Shown one piece after another: positions 26,370-34,321 of a stretch of DNA of 46,750 bases (the first letter of the stretch is position 1; every line of letters begins with the position of its first letter). This stretch comes from Acidobacteria bacterium 28-9 (GTDB taxonomy: Bacteria; Acidobacteriota; Blastocatellia; Pyrinomonadales; Pyrinomonadaceae). The position numbers were made by a program, and so were the translations under genes. The notes beneath the pieces are model-generated. The model saw nothing but the letters and a program-made list of their open reading frames with translations, searched no databases and was not told the origin of the DNA. The DNA is taken from the NCBI GenBank assembly GCA_002050355.1, contig MWYY01000011.1:1-46750 (forward strand), read 5' to 3'.

Positions 26370-28631
26370 TCACTCTGCTAGCGCATTCTCTCTCTCTGGA
26401 TTTAGTGGAACAGAATAATGACCATATTCTTCTGATTTTATTAAATCTCCAGCCGCAACAGCCGAATCTAACTTCCTACCGACCGTAGCTACACCCACCT
26501 GTCCTGTCAGACCTTTTACTATTTCGCCTCTTTTTACCCCTTTCCCTGTCGTAATAACGGCTTCTCTGACGAAATTAACTACCGCGTCATATTTAACGTC
26601 AACCTTAGTTTTCTTTTTGTCAGAGAGACTGGCGATAACTCTAAACCATCGCGTATTCTCGTTTAGTTCCATCTCAACCGGACTAAACTTTTGACCTTTA
26701 ACTTTCGAGCAGGATAAAGCTACATTACCTTTTAGCTCTTTTGGTTGTTTAAGGTTGAAAACAACTCTGGACAATGCGCCGAAAGCCGACGCTCCGCGTC
26801 CCTTATAAGCATCTTCAGCTTGGAAAGAACCTTCAATAAACTTTCCTGTGTGGTGGAGCAATAAAACTACTGCATTGGCTTTTCTACCCAAGTTTTTTAG
26901 AGGTTGCATAACTTCTTTTTTAACTTTGGCGTTGTCGTTTTCATCTTCCATTATTGTTAAGGCTGATAATGTATCAACGATAATCAAATCAGGATTGAAC
27001 TCTTTAGCTTTGTTAAGAACTACGTTCAAATGATCGGGATTCACCAAATCCAATGGTTCGTCACTTATTTCCTCGTCGCAGATAAAACACAGATTATCCT
27101 TGATCAATTCTTGCTCTTCTGGTGAGCAACTTTCGAGCATCCTTCTAATATCAGATTGTAGCTCTGCTTTGGTTGCCTCGCCGTCAACATACATCACTCT
27201 TCTAGCTTCATAATTTTCATTAAACAATGGAGAAAAATCTTTATTTCCTCCGGCAGCCAGAGACAGATTCAAAGCTAGGGTAGTTTTTCCGATATTAGTT
27301 GAAGCAATCATTAAACCAACATTGCCTCGACCTAAGCCAAACATTACTCTCTCTGGATTTGGAATATCCATTTCTAGGAAGTCTCTACAAGAAATACCAA
27401 AAGTATTCATAGTTTCTTGAGTTGTTGGTTCTTCTCTAAGACCCATATTTTCTGGAGCGAAATCATCAATATCATTTTCTATTTCTTGCTCATCAATTTC
27501 TATCGAGCCTTTGGTTTGTTCACTGGCTGTTACTTCAACATTCTCAGTTTTCTCATTCAAAAATTTAGCTTGAAATTCTTCTGCTTTAACGTAGGTAAAG
27601 AGGTTTTCAGCAGATATTTCTTCAGAATGAAACTTGAATAAAATATCATCCATACCTTTGCCCAAGTTCCTATCCCAAGTTAAAACAAATACAGATAGAT
27701 ATTTTTGTCTTAACGCTTCTAACAATTTTGATAACGCATCCCTAACCTCATCCTTTATTCCCCAATCCATATCAAAGGCTACAACAACTCTCTCCACACT
27801 AGGAAAAGTATTGTCTAAAGAAGCAACAAAGCTATCAGCTTTTAAGACAGTGACTCCACCCATTGCCATAACGCCTACGTTATATAACTGACCAATAATG
27901 TCAGCCTTTAACGCGCCTTCAGTCACAAAGATTTCGTTATTCTCTCTTACTTTTTCAGGATTGACGTAGTGCAATGGGGTGCCGGAGGAAGTTCCTCTTT
28001 CTTTATTGCTGGAAGATAACCAAAGATATTTTTGTTCACCGTCCTTATCCTGACGTATTTGTAAGCCAACAATACGACCTTGCTCATCTCTGTATGGAAC
28101 GTAAAACCCAGGATAAGTTAAATGTAATGCCCATTTTCCGTTTTCAAAGTAAAAGCCTGGAATGCCTTCTAAATCGTAAGACTCGGCTAGTTTTCCGGCA
28201 ACCTCAAACCTGTCTTCATAGGCTGGAACTGAGGCATAGAGATTTTGGGCTATCTTTGTATCGAACAGACCTCTTTCATTTAGTAGATTATCAGCGTGCT
28301 GTTTACTAAGCGTGAGACTATCTAGAAAAGTCGTATAAACTTCATTGAGCCTGTCAGCATCAGCTTTAGGAGTGTCAGGAATAGCCTTCTGAGCTACTTT
28401 AGAGACATTTTTAGCTTGTCCGTTTGAATTATCGAGGATATGTATGTAGCCCTTCCCATCTTTTGTATGTTTATCGCTGGCTACGTTTTTACAAATAGCT
28501 AATGTCCCGTCTTCTCTTTCTCTACAATGATAACGGCTTTTCTCGCCGCATATTTGGCAGATAATCATTCCTTTCTTAAATGGCTTATCGCCGCCGCTGT
28601 TATTCCCGAAATCCAATTTTATATCATTCAT
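26370..28631 (-). CDS. Primase-helicase of a mobile element (zinc finger, Toprim, RepA/DnaB-like ATPase)
   Basis: A 753-residue multidomain replication protein. Residues 24-50 hold a zinc-finger-like group (CQICGEKSRYHC, later ICKN). Residues about 130-340 form the primase/Toprim part, with IFVTEGALKADII and VVVAFDMDWGIKD as the metal-binding acidic motifs. Residues about 425-660 are a RecA-fold helicase with Walker A in ASTNIGKTTLALN and Walker B in LIIVDTLSAL. A winged-helix-like tail follows. Such proteins start and drive replication of satellites, plasmids and phages. Its presence argues that the element can replicate after excision. Confidence 0.82.
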   Translation of the reverse strand: MNDIKLDFGNNSGGDKPFKKGMIICQICGEKSRYHCREREDGTLAICKNVASDKHTKDGKGYIHILDNSNGQAKNVSKVAQKAIPDTPKADADRLNEVYTTFLDSLTLSKQHADNLLNERGLFDTKIAQNLYASVPAYEDRFEVAGKLAESYDLEGIPGFYFENGKWALHLTYPGFYVPYRDEQGRIVGLQIRQDKDGEQKYLWLSSSNKERGTSSGTPLHYVNPEKVRENNEIFVTEGALKADIIGQLYNVGVMAMGGVTVLKADSFVASLDNTFPSVERVVVAFDMDWGIKDEVRDALSKLLEALRQKYLSVFVLTWDRNLGKGMDDILFKFHSEEISAENLFTYVKAEEFQAKFLNEKTENVEVTASEQTKGSIEIDEQEIENDIDDFAPENMGLREEPTTQETMNTFGISCRDFLEMDIPNPERVMFGLGRGNVGLMIASTNIGKTTLALNLSLAAGGNKDFSPLFNENYEARRVMYVDGEATKAELQSDIRRMLESCSPEEQELIKDNLCFICDEEISDEPLDLVNPDHLNVVLNKAKEFNPDLIIVDTLSALTIMEDENDNAKVKKEVMQPLKNLGRKANAVVLLLHHTGKFIEGSFQAEDAYKGRGASAFGALSRVVFNLKQPKELKGNVALSCSKVKGQKFSPVEMELNENTRWFRVIASLSDKKKTKVDVKYDAVVNFVREAVITTGKGVKRGEIVKGLTGQVGVATVGRKLDSAVAAGDLIKSEEYGHYSVPLNPERENALAE

Positions 28632-29035
28632 TTTATGCTCTCCTGTCTGGTCTTGCCTTGTCGTGATTAGTAAATGCTTTTAAGATTCTTTACGTGTTGC
28701 TCTTTATTGTTTCTGTTATCCAATCCAATAGAATCTCCAATTGTAAAAATAATCCTTTACATTCCTTTCTAAACAGTTTATAATAGAAAAGAGGTTGGTG
28801 TGTTTATCATAGCCCCCTTTCTTTGCGTTCTAAGGCATCTCTGACCGTCTTTTATGTGAAAAAGGTAGGTCAACTAGGCTTTGAGATTAAACGTGCTTAA
28901 ATCGCATTTATAGCCGTAATCTGTGTTATTACTCTCCGCCTTAGCTCCCTTTTGCTCTCAGAGACACAGTTCTCCCTTGTCTGTAAGGGAAGGCGCAGTT
29001 TTAGCCACGCCTTCCCTTACAGACTGTTATGTAAC
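28632..29035. other. Non-coding region of the integrative element with a 17-bp palindrome
   Basis: Between the primase-helicase and HTH genes I see no gene. It contains a sequence related to one at 23.97 kb (28838-28875) and a perfect 17-bp inverted repeat (28979-28995 and 29008-29024). The arrangement suits a control region or replication origin of the element. Confidence 0.45.
28979..29024. repeat. Perfect 17-bp inverted repeat in the element's non-coding region
   Basis: GTCTGTAAGGGAAGGCG and its exact complement are separated by 12 bases. No T run follows on either side, so a simple rho-independent terminator is less likely than a protein-binding or origin structure. Confidence 0.7.
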
Positions 29036-29332
29036 TTATTCAGCTACTGCTAGTTCCTGATTGGCTGAAAACCACACTGGTTTCCTTCCATTTTTTCTAA
29101 CCTTAGCTCTGCACTCATTACTGGATAAAAACTCATCCAGATGTGCCTTGCTAAAAATTACTCTCCGACCAACTCTGAAACACGAGATGCTTCTATCTTT
29201 TAACGCTCTGTCTATCGTTACAACACTAATTCCTAAATAATCTGCTGCCTCGCGTCTGCTATATCTTTGCTCTACATACACCGAACCGCTTCTGCTTACT
29301 AATTCTGTATTACTACCTATTTCCATCAGCAA
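29036..29332 (-). CDS. Small helix-turn-helix protein, excisionase/AlpA-like
   Basis: A 98-residue protein whose centre (SRREAADYLGISVVTIDRAL, then FRVGRRVIFSKAHLDEFL) is the MerR-like winged helix of excisionase-family proteins. Placed between replication and integration genes, it probably directs excision or represses the element. The N-terminal 24 residues are hydrophilic and unconserved. The start could be a later Met or Val, but none is clearly better. Confidence 0.8.
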   Translation of the reverse strand: MLMEIGSNTELVSRSGSVYVEQRYSRREAADYLGISVVTIDRALKDRSISCFRVGRRVIFSKAHLDEFLSSNECRAKVRKNGRKPVWFSANQELAVAE

Positions 29333-29695
29333 ATTCTCCTTTACTCTTCTCTAATTTTTCACTTGCTTTAGCGGCTCGACTTTGATACACTTATAATCAG
29401 TCGAGGCACACAAAAGCCTCCGTCAACGAGGTTCAAAATCTCATTGATAAAAAATCAAAAGGCTAGTTTCTTTGCTTACCACGGCTCTGGAAACTAGCCT
29501 TTTCTTTACTGTCTTTATACTACCACATTGAACTGGTTTTGTCAAGCCTAGTAGATTTCAAAGGATTTAGCTAAGTTATTTATTTGCAACAGTTAGTTGT
29601 ATCATTTTGAATCTAAACGACTTACAATTGAACCCTAAAAAGCCTATTATAAATGGTCTGCAACAACCTTGGTTTTACCTATTATTTAGAGCTTC
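29333..29695. other. Non-coding gap between integrase and HTH genes
   Basis: It contains small hairpins (for example GAGGC and GCCTC at about 29402-29420) and the strong terminator at 29457-29503. No gene is seen. Confidence 0.5.
29457..29503 (-). terminator. Terminator hairpin between integrase and HTH genes
   Basis: AAAAGGCTAGTTTC pairs perfectly with GAAACTAGCCTTTT (14 bp) around a 19-base loop. A and T runs at the two ends allow action in both directions. It would insulate the HTH gene from the integrase transcript. Confidence 0.6.
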
Positions 29696-30874
29696 TTAAT
29701 TTGATAATTCGCTTGCTATTGAAACTTCGTTCATAGCTTCTGTGTTAAAGGCAGACAATCTATCAGCGATTCTCTGAACAGCACTAGTATCTGGATTAAC
29801 GTAACGTGCAAAAGTTGTCATTTGGGTGTGTCCTGATATTTTCATTATCTCCATTGGCGCAAGACCAGCTTGCACCATTCTCGAAATTGCTGAATGCCTT
29901 AAATCGTGGAATCTCAAGTCTTCAATGGTTGCATCTCTACAAGCTGACGCAAACGAAGTTTTCACTGTATCTGTTATGCCAAAGACAAGTGTATTCAAAT
30001 CTTTTGGCGAGTTCTCCCAAAGCTGGGAAAGTTCCACAAAAACTCGCTCTGTCATTCCTATATTCCGTGCCCGTGCAGTTTTAGAGTTCATAGCAGTTAC
30101 CGTAATAGTCCTAATTAAGAAATCCACATCCTTCCACTGGAGTTTCAGTATCTCTCCTCTTCTAATAGCACAATCTAAAGCTGTAATTATTATTGGCTTC
30201 AAGTGTGAGCGTCTGCCTTTACATTCTGACAATAGCCTTACTTCTTCTTCGTATGATAAAACTCTTTCGCGCCTGGTTTCATCTGCCTTTGATATTAGTG
30301 GCGTTCCCATTTCAAAGGGAGAATGAACCATCCATCCTGCTCTAGCAGCAAAGCGTAAGACAGCTCTTAATAATTCCAGTGTTCTATTAGTATCAGCGAT
30401 GCTCCTTTCGCCACGTGCAGTAGGGGTTTTTAATCGAAATGCTTTGAACTCTTCAATGTCATTGTGAGTAATGTTGCGTATCAATTTCGCTCCAAAATGA
30501 GCCTTCAATACTTCTAAATAATGTAAAGAACCTGCCAGTGAACGAACTCCTCCTACTTTGCGCTTAGCCTTACCTTCACCGTGATACACAGCATCAAACA
30601 ACTTCTTCTCACAATAAATAGCTGCAAGCTCTCTAAAGATAAGTTTGTTACCTTCAATTGATAGCTCTCCACGTTGCTTAAAATTATCAGAAAGTTCCTC
30701 TCTTAATCTTCTAGCCTGAGATTTACTTTCAGCTTTAGCAGTATATTCCTTTCGTTTACCACTCCCATCAGTGCGAATAATTCTTGCATACCATTCAAGT
30801 TTGCCTGTTACTTTATTTTTCTTTTGAATAATACCCCAATCACGGGAGCTTTTTTTAATCATTTCTTTAGACAT
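29696..30874 (-). CDS. Tyrosine-type site-specific integrase of the element
   Basis: A 392-residue phage-type integrase. The N-terminal arm-binding region (KLEWYARIIRTDGSGKRKEY) is followed by a core-binding helical domain and then the catalytic domain. The catalytic residues appear as DCAIRRGEILKLQWKDV (first Arg), HDLRHSAISRMV (H-x-x-R), GHTQMTTFARYV (final His and the Tyr nucleophile). It lacks the extra helix of integron integrases, and its start is 155 bp from a tRNA-Asn 3' fragment. It is therefore the integrase of this element, not of the attC array. Confidence 0.9.
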   Translation of the reverse strand: MSKEMIKKSSRDWGIIQKKNKVTGKLEWYARIIRTDGSGKRKEYTAKAESKSQARRLREELSDNFKQRGELSIEGNKLIFRELAAIYCEKKLFDAVYHGEGKAKRKVGGVRSLAGSLHYLEVLKAHFGAKLIRNITHNDIEEFKAFRLKTPTARGERSIADTNRTLELLRAVLRFAARAGWMVHSPFEMGTPLISKADETRRERVLSYEEEVRLLSECKGRRSHLKPIIITALDCAIRRGEILKLQWKDVDFLIRTITVTAMNSKTARARNIGMTERVFVELSQLWENSPKDLNTLVFGITDTVKTSFASACRDATIEDLRFHDLRHSAISRMVQAGLAPMEIMKISGHTQMTTFARYVNPDTSAVQRIADRLSAFNTEAMNEVSIASELSN

Positions 30875-31029
30875 TTACTCACACTACTCCTACTTTTACT
30901 CACACTTTCATTTGATTGTTAGAGATTGTTAAGGAGAAGTCAAGGCGACACAATATAAAAACAATCCTATATTTATTGAAGTAAACAGCAAAAGTGAAAG
31001 TTGCAGATATTTCCAGAAGATAGATAGTT

Positions 31030-31079
31030 TTCGGCTGTTAACCGAAGGGTTGTAAGTTCGAGTCTTACCTGCGGAGCCA
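31030..31079 (+). other. 3' half of tRNA-Asn(GTT), attachment-site remnant 1
   Basis: The anticodon arm TTCGGCTGTTAACCGAA, the T arm GTAAGTTCGAGTCTTAC and the acceptor end TGCGGAGCCA with encoded CCA are all present. The D arm and 5' acceptor strand are absent upstream. This is what a tRNA-targeting integrase leaves at the far end of its element. Confidence 0.8.
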
Positions 31080-31095
31080 ATCTTTTCAATGATTT

Positions 31096-31122
31096 ACGGC
31101 AACTATAACAGTTGCCGTTTTT
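31096..31122 (+). terminator. Terminator behind tRNA remnant 1
   Basis: ACGGCAACT and AGTTGCCGT form a 9-bp stem with TTTTT after it. It was probably inherited from the original tRNA gene. Confidence 0.75.
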
Positions 31123-31340
31123 CATTTTCCCTTTCTTTTTCCCTAATATTCAGTAATCTACTTAATTTTCCCTATGTTTTTGTTGTATTGTTTCGTTTAA
31201 TCTTTCTAGCTTTTGTCTGAATTTGAGCCAGAAAGTTTTTTCATCTTTCGAGACGATCTCAAGAAATGAATCTATTTACCTGATAACAGCGTTTTTTTGT
31301 TTCTGTTTGCTTTTTTACAATGAATTAGCATTTCCGGTTG

Positions 31341-31384
31341 CTGTTAACCGAATGATCGTAAGTTCAAGCCTTATCTGCAAAGCC
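31341..31384 (+). other. Degenerate 3' half of tRNA-Asn, attachment-site remnant 2
   Basis: CTGTTAACCGAA followed by GTAAGTTCAAGCCTTAT and CTGCAAAGCCA is a mutated version of the fragment at 31030-31079. It too lacks a 5' half. Two partial copies in series suggest that this tRNA end has been targeted more than once. Confidence 0.65.
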
Positions 31385-31391
31385 AATATTT

Positions 31392-31436
31392 ACAAAAGCA
31401 AAGCGGGCGATAATGATTCGCCCGCTTTGCTTTTGT
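31392..31436 (+). terminator. Perfect 19-bp terminator hairpin behind tRNA remnant 2
   Basis: ACAAAAGCAAAGCGGGCGA and its exact complement surround a 7-base loop. It lies directly after the second tRNA fragment. Confidence 0.75.
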
Positions 31437-31643
31437 CCTTTATTTTTCCTTATCATTTGCACTTGCATTTTTGTTTCACCCTCTATTTGTCACTATTGAA
31501 GAATGTAATAAGGTAATAGCACAAGTTAATCTTCCAACAGTTAATAAAATTTTTGAACTATGCGTTTTTACTATTATTGTGGTTTTCACACGTAAAAATT
31601 ACTAGAATGAAAAGCACTTTTCAAAACTACTGAATGAAACGGA
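31437..31643. other. Intergenic sequence before the sigma-factor-like gene
   Basis: A/T-rich with no gene. No attC half that could match the broken site at 25.85 kb was found. Confidence 0.5.
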
Positions 31644-32777
31644 ATGTTAAATCAGTCTGACATCTTGCTGATAACTTTTTTGAATTCGGTTTCAGCGACC
31701 GAGTCGGAGAAAGCGCTTGCCGATTTGCTCGTCGAACAGATCGAACCGAGGATAAAAAAAATGCTTCGCGGCAAACTTCACGTTTCGTTAAAGGAAAACG
31801 ATTTCAGTCAAAACAATCAAGACGCGCTGGAAATTGCGGGTGAAGTGAAATTGATTCTCGTCGGTGAACTTGGACGTTTGAAATCAAATGTTAACGGAAA
31901 ATCCGTTCACAATCTGAATAGCTTTGTCGTCTCGGTTACGCTCAACGCTTACCGTCAATACCTCCGCGCCAAATATCCGCTCCGCCAACAACTAAAGAAT
32001 AAACTTAGGTATTTGCTCACTCATCATCAGCCGTTCGAATTATGGGAAGATGGGCAAAACAGGTGGATTTGTGGCTTTAAGGAATGGTCGAAGCGGAACG
32101 ATCAGGCCGAATCGGTGGCGGCGGAAACGATTCGAGCGAAAATCGCTGAAATGGCGAGCAGCGAAAATTTAAGCCACACGGCGCGAACGATTGATTTATT
32201 AATTTTTATTTTTGAATTTGCTAAAGTGCCGATTCTCTTTAACGAACTCGTTTCGATTGTCGCCGAAATTCAGGGAGTGAAAGATCAAAAAGATGTGTCC
32301 GAAGATGAACACGCCCGAATCGAACGGGAAAAGGCTATGGTTTCGGCGGATGATAAAACCGTCGTTACGTTTGAACAGCGAGAACATCTTAAAAAAGTTT
32401 GGGCGGAGATTGGCGAGTTGCCGCTTCGTCACCGCATCGCGCTGATGCTTAATCTGAAAGACAGGCAGGGCGATGCGCTCGTCTGGCTTTTTCCGATTTT
32501 GCGTGTCGCGTCGGTTAAACAAATCGCCGAAATGCTGGAATTTCCGCCCGAAGAGTTTGCTGCCGTCTGGCGCGAGCTTCCGTGGGAAGACATAAAAATC
32601 GCCGAGCGTCTCGGTTTGACCAGGCAGCAGTTACTTGTTCGGTATTGCGTTTATTTCAGCGCACAACGCAGCGCAGCGGCTTGCATTGGAATATGGTTGC
32701 CGCCGACAACGGCGAAAACCTTCTCTCCGTCAATTACTGCTTTGGACAAAATTTTATACATATGCATATTGCGATAG
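31644..32777 (+). CDS. Sigma-70/ECF-like factor, C-terminus replaced at the edge of the cassette array
   Basis: A large ECF-type sigma-factor-like protein. The region with LNSFVVSVTLNAYRQYLRA and LRYLLTHHQPFELWEDG resembles an atypical region 2 seen in Acidobacteriota. HLKKVWAEIGELPLRHRIAL and ASVKQIAEMLEFPPEEFAAV resemble region 4, and IAERLGLTRQQ should start the last helix. After RQQLL (about 32636) the frame runs for 45 codons through sequence antisense to the TraB-like cassette gene, so those residues are not native. The break coincides with an attC outer box (GTTCGGT, 32637-32643). The gene is probably non-functional or at least lacks the DNA-binding helix. Confidence 0.65.
   Translation: MLNQSDILLITFLNSVSATESEKALADLLVEQIEPRIKKMLRGKLHVSLKENDFSQNNQDALEIAGEVKLILVGELGRLKSNVNGKSVHNLNSFVVSVTLNAYRQYLRAKYPLRQQLKNKLRYLLTHHQPFELWEDGQNRWICGFKEWSKRNDQAESVAAETIRAKIAEMASSENLSHTARTIDLLIFIFEFAKVPILFNELVSIVAEIQGVKDQKDVSEDEHARIEREKAMVSADDKTVVTFEQREHLKKVWAEIGELPLRHRIALMLNLKDRQGDALVWLFPILRVASVKQIAEMLEFPPEEFAAVWRELPWEDIKIAERLGLTRQQLLVRYCVYFSAQRSAAACIGIWLPPTTAKTFSPSITALDKILYICILR
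32637..32643 (-). other. Terminal attC outer box at the array edge
   Basis: On the minus strand, ACCGAAC stands 7 bases after the stop of the TraB-like gene, where every other cassette has its attC outer left box. It is followed by AAGTA and then by the sigma-factor gene rather than by an inner box. The spacer AAGTA is the same as in the broken site at 25.85 kb. Confidence 0.5.
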
Positions 32778-33523
32778 CCGCTCGACATTTGATTTATCTC
32801 GTTTGTAAAGATGCCGCCCGTTTTGGCAGAAGAGTTCAGCGGATCGAACCACGCGGAAGGCGCTTGCCACCAATGCGCCGGGCTTTTCCAATAACGCTTG
32901 TAAGCGGCGTCTAATTCATCAAGATTAGCAAAAGGCTTTTCAAAAACTTTCGCTTTTGCGACACGCTCCAATAGTTGTGTGATGGCGACGCGAATTTCCG
33001 GCTCGGACATCTTCCGGCGTTCTCTCAGACGCTGAGCCTCCCGCAGCACATAAAACAACATTACTTTCTCAGGGCTGAACTTTTGGATAATGAAATTCGC
33101 TTCATCTTGCGGGGGCGGTTCGAGCGTCACGAACGGAATGCCGTCGCGCGCGGCTAAAAATCGAACAAAACCGGATTCGCCGGCTTGTTTGATCGTTTCC
33201 TCGCGGTTTGCCGCAATCGGGCGATTCGGACCTTCATAAAAGGCGATTGTCGGTTTGACTTTACTCCACGCTTGTTCGATTTTAAGGAACTGCGGGTCGG
33301 CAGGATCAGAAGAATGCCCCGCGCCTAAGAAGTAAAGCCGTCCTTTAGACGAAGAAACCAAATCCAGTAAGAAAACAGGATTTTTGACTTTATACCGCTC
33401 GGGATACGGAATGAGTTTCTCTGAACACCGGGCAAGCAAATCATCGGTCGCTATTTTTTGCTGTGCTTGTAAAACTGACGAAAACATCAAAATTAATGCA
33501 GTAAGTAAAAGTTTATTTATCAT
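32651..33523 (-). CDS. Exported TraB/PrgY/GumN-superfamily protein (cassette gene)
   Basis: The signal peptide MINKLLLTALILMFSSVLQA is followed by a domain with LYFLGAGHSSDP near its start and AVVGGNHIPMQ at its end. The paired GxxH and GGNH motifs are the metal-binding ends of the TraB/GumN (erythromycin-esterase-like, Tiki-related) fold. The biochemical role in bacteria is unclear. I start at ATG 33523, seven bases after AGAAGG. It is the last cassette gene before the broken sigma factor. Confidence 0.7.
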   Translation of the reverse strand: MINKLLLTALILMFSSVLQAQQKIATDDLLARCSEKLIPYPERYKVKNPVFLLDLVSSSKGRLYFLGAGHSSDPADPQFLKIEQAWSKVKPTIAFYEGPNRPIAANREETIKQAGESGFVRFLAARDGIPFVTLEPPPQDEANFIIQKFSPEKVMLFYVLREAQRLRERRKMSEPEIRVAITQLLERVAKAKVFEKPFANLDELDAAYKRYWKSPAHWWQAPSAWFDPLNSSAKTGGIFTNEINQMSSGYRNMHMYKILSKAVIDGEKVFAVVGGNHIPMQAAALRCALK

Positions 33524-33601
33524 AATCAAACCTTCTCAAGGGCTTTGTAAAAGCATATAGACATTTCGCTACCTTTAATAGTTGCTTGAGTTGAGAAAGA
33601 T

Positions 33602-33718
33602 GCCGAACGCTTGAGATGACGAGGGGCGAAACCGCCTACACGCAACTCCGAGTTTAATGGACACCGTTTTTAACAAAGTAACGGTTTCACCTCGCGCGCG
33701 CCCAATGCTTTGTTGTGC
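33602..33718 (-). other. attC site A (downstream of the GNAT gene)
   Basis: On the minus strand: outer box GCACAAC, spacer, inner box ATTGGGCG, stem GCGAGGTGAAACCG, loop region, CGGTTTCGCCCCTCGTC, spacer, core GTTCGGC. It is 117 bp long. An additional GTCCAAC lies at 33729-33735, so this site looks partly rebuilt. Confidence 0.75.
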
Positions 33719-33742
33719 CTTCGTTCAAGTTGGACGCGCCGG

Positions 33743-34189
33743 TTAAGTTCCTAATGTTTTACGCAGGGCGACTCTGTTATGTCCGGTGAAATACCAGTTT
33801 TCTAGCTCGCAAAAAACCTCATAGCCCTGTTTCTTGTAAAATCCCGGTGCTTCGTAACCAGCAGTCCATGTCCAGATATTCCTGATGCCAAGTGCCTCAA
33901 CCCGGACTTCAAGTTTTCTAAGAGCTGCCGCTCCGAGTCCTTGTCCACGATAAGATTTCTCGATAAACAAGTCAGTCAAATAAAACCAGTTGTTGTATAC
34001 ACCGTTCCCTTTGTAGGCAAGTCCACTCGCAGAGCCAACAAAGGTTTCGCCATCCATAACAGTGATGCTAAAGCGCTCCTGAATTTCGATGGGATTGCCA
34101 TTTTCGATTGTATGTTCATCAAAACCCGCGTTTACCTGAGCAAATTCTGTGTCAGTCACATCTCGCTCGAAAAAGCGTATAGTGTTCAT
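33743..34189 (-). CDS. GNAT-family N-acetyltransferase (cassette gene)
   Basis: A 148-residue acetyl-CoA-dependent transferase. The acetyl-CoA-binding loop is LFIEKSYRGQGLGAAALRKL, with the usual YEAPGFYKKQGYEV near the C-terminus. The substrate is unknown; integron GNATs often modify drugs or small amines. The start at 34189 has GAGGAA just upstream. The stop lies 7-8 bp before an attC outer box (GTCCAAC) and 24 bp before site A proper. Confidence 0.88.
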   Translation of the reverse strand: MNTIRFFERDVTDTEFAQVNAGFDEHTIENGNPIEIQERFSITVMDGETFVGSASGLAYKGNGVYNNWFYLTDLFIEKSYRGQGLGAAALRKLEVRVEALGIRNIWTWTAGYEAPGFYKKQGYEVFCELENWYFTGHNRVALRKTLGT

Positions 34190-34321
34190 ATCGCGTTCCT
34201 CAGCAGCTAAATTCTCATTAAAAAGTATAAAATACAGTAACGAAGCGCGACGGCACAACTTTGTATTCGGCACGTTCTCAATCTTTAGGAGACAACTTCA
34301 AAATAATTAGTCGGAGTAAAA

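Larger units (their letters stand above)
25886..31079. mobile_element. Integrative element (primase-helicase, HTH protein, tyrosine integrase) at a tRNA-Asn remnant
   Basis: Three minus-strand genes with base composition more A/T-rich than their neighbours, including the only integrase in the window, are bordered on the right by the 3' half of a tRNA-Asn gene, the usual attachment site for such integrases. There are no capsid, conjugation or cargo genes, so it resembles a minimal replicating integrative element or a phage-satellite core. The left edge given is where the attC half-site breaks off. No matching tRNA piece is seen there, so the true left end is uncertain and may have been lost by rearrangement. 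Confidence 0.6.

Noticed and set aside
26285..26488. Small plus-strand frame at the left part of the integrative element
   Set aside because: Overlaps the primase-helicase 3' end antiparallel, low-complexity Leu/Ser/Gln composition, no family.
29696..30874. The tyrosine recombinase as the integron integrase of the attC array
   Set aside because: It has phage-type architecture, lies beside tRNA remnants and its own HTH gene, and is at the 3' end of the array, whereas an IntI should be at the right-hand (5') side.
31030..31384. Two functional tRNA-Asn genes
   Set aside because: Only 3' halves are present; D arm and 5' acceptor strand are missing in both.
32651..32777. Last 45 codons of the sigma-factor frame as genuine protein
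   Set aside because: They are antisense to the conserved end of the TraB-like protein and lie beyond the attC-type junction.
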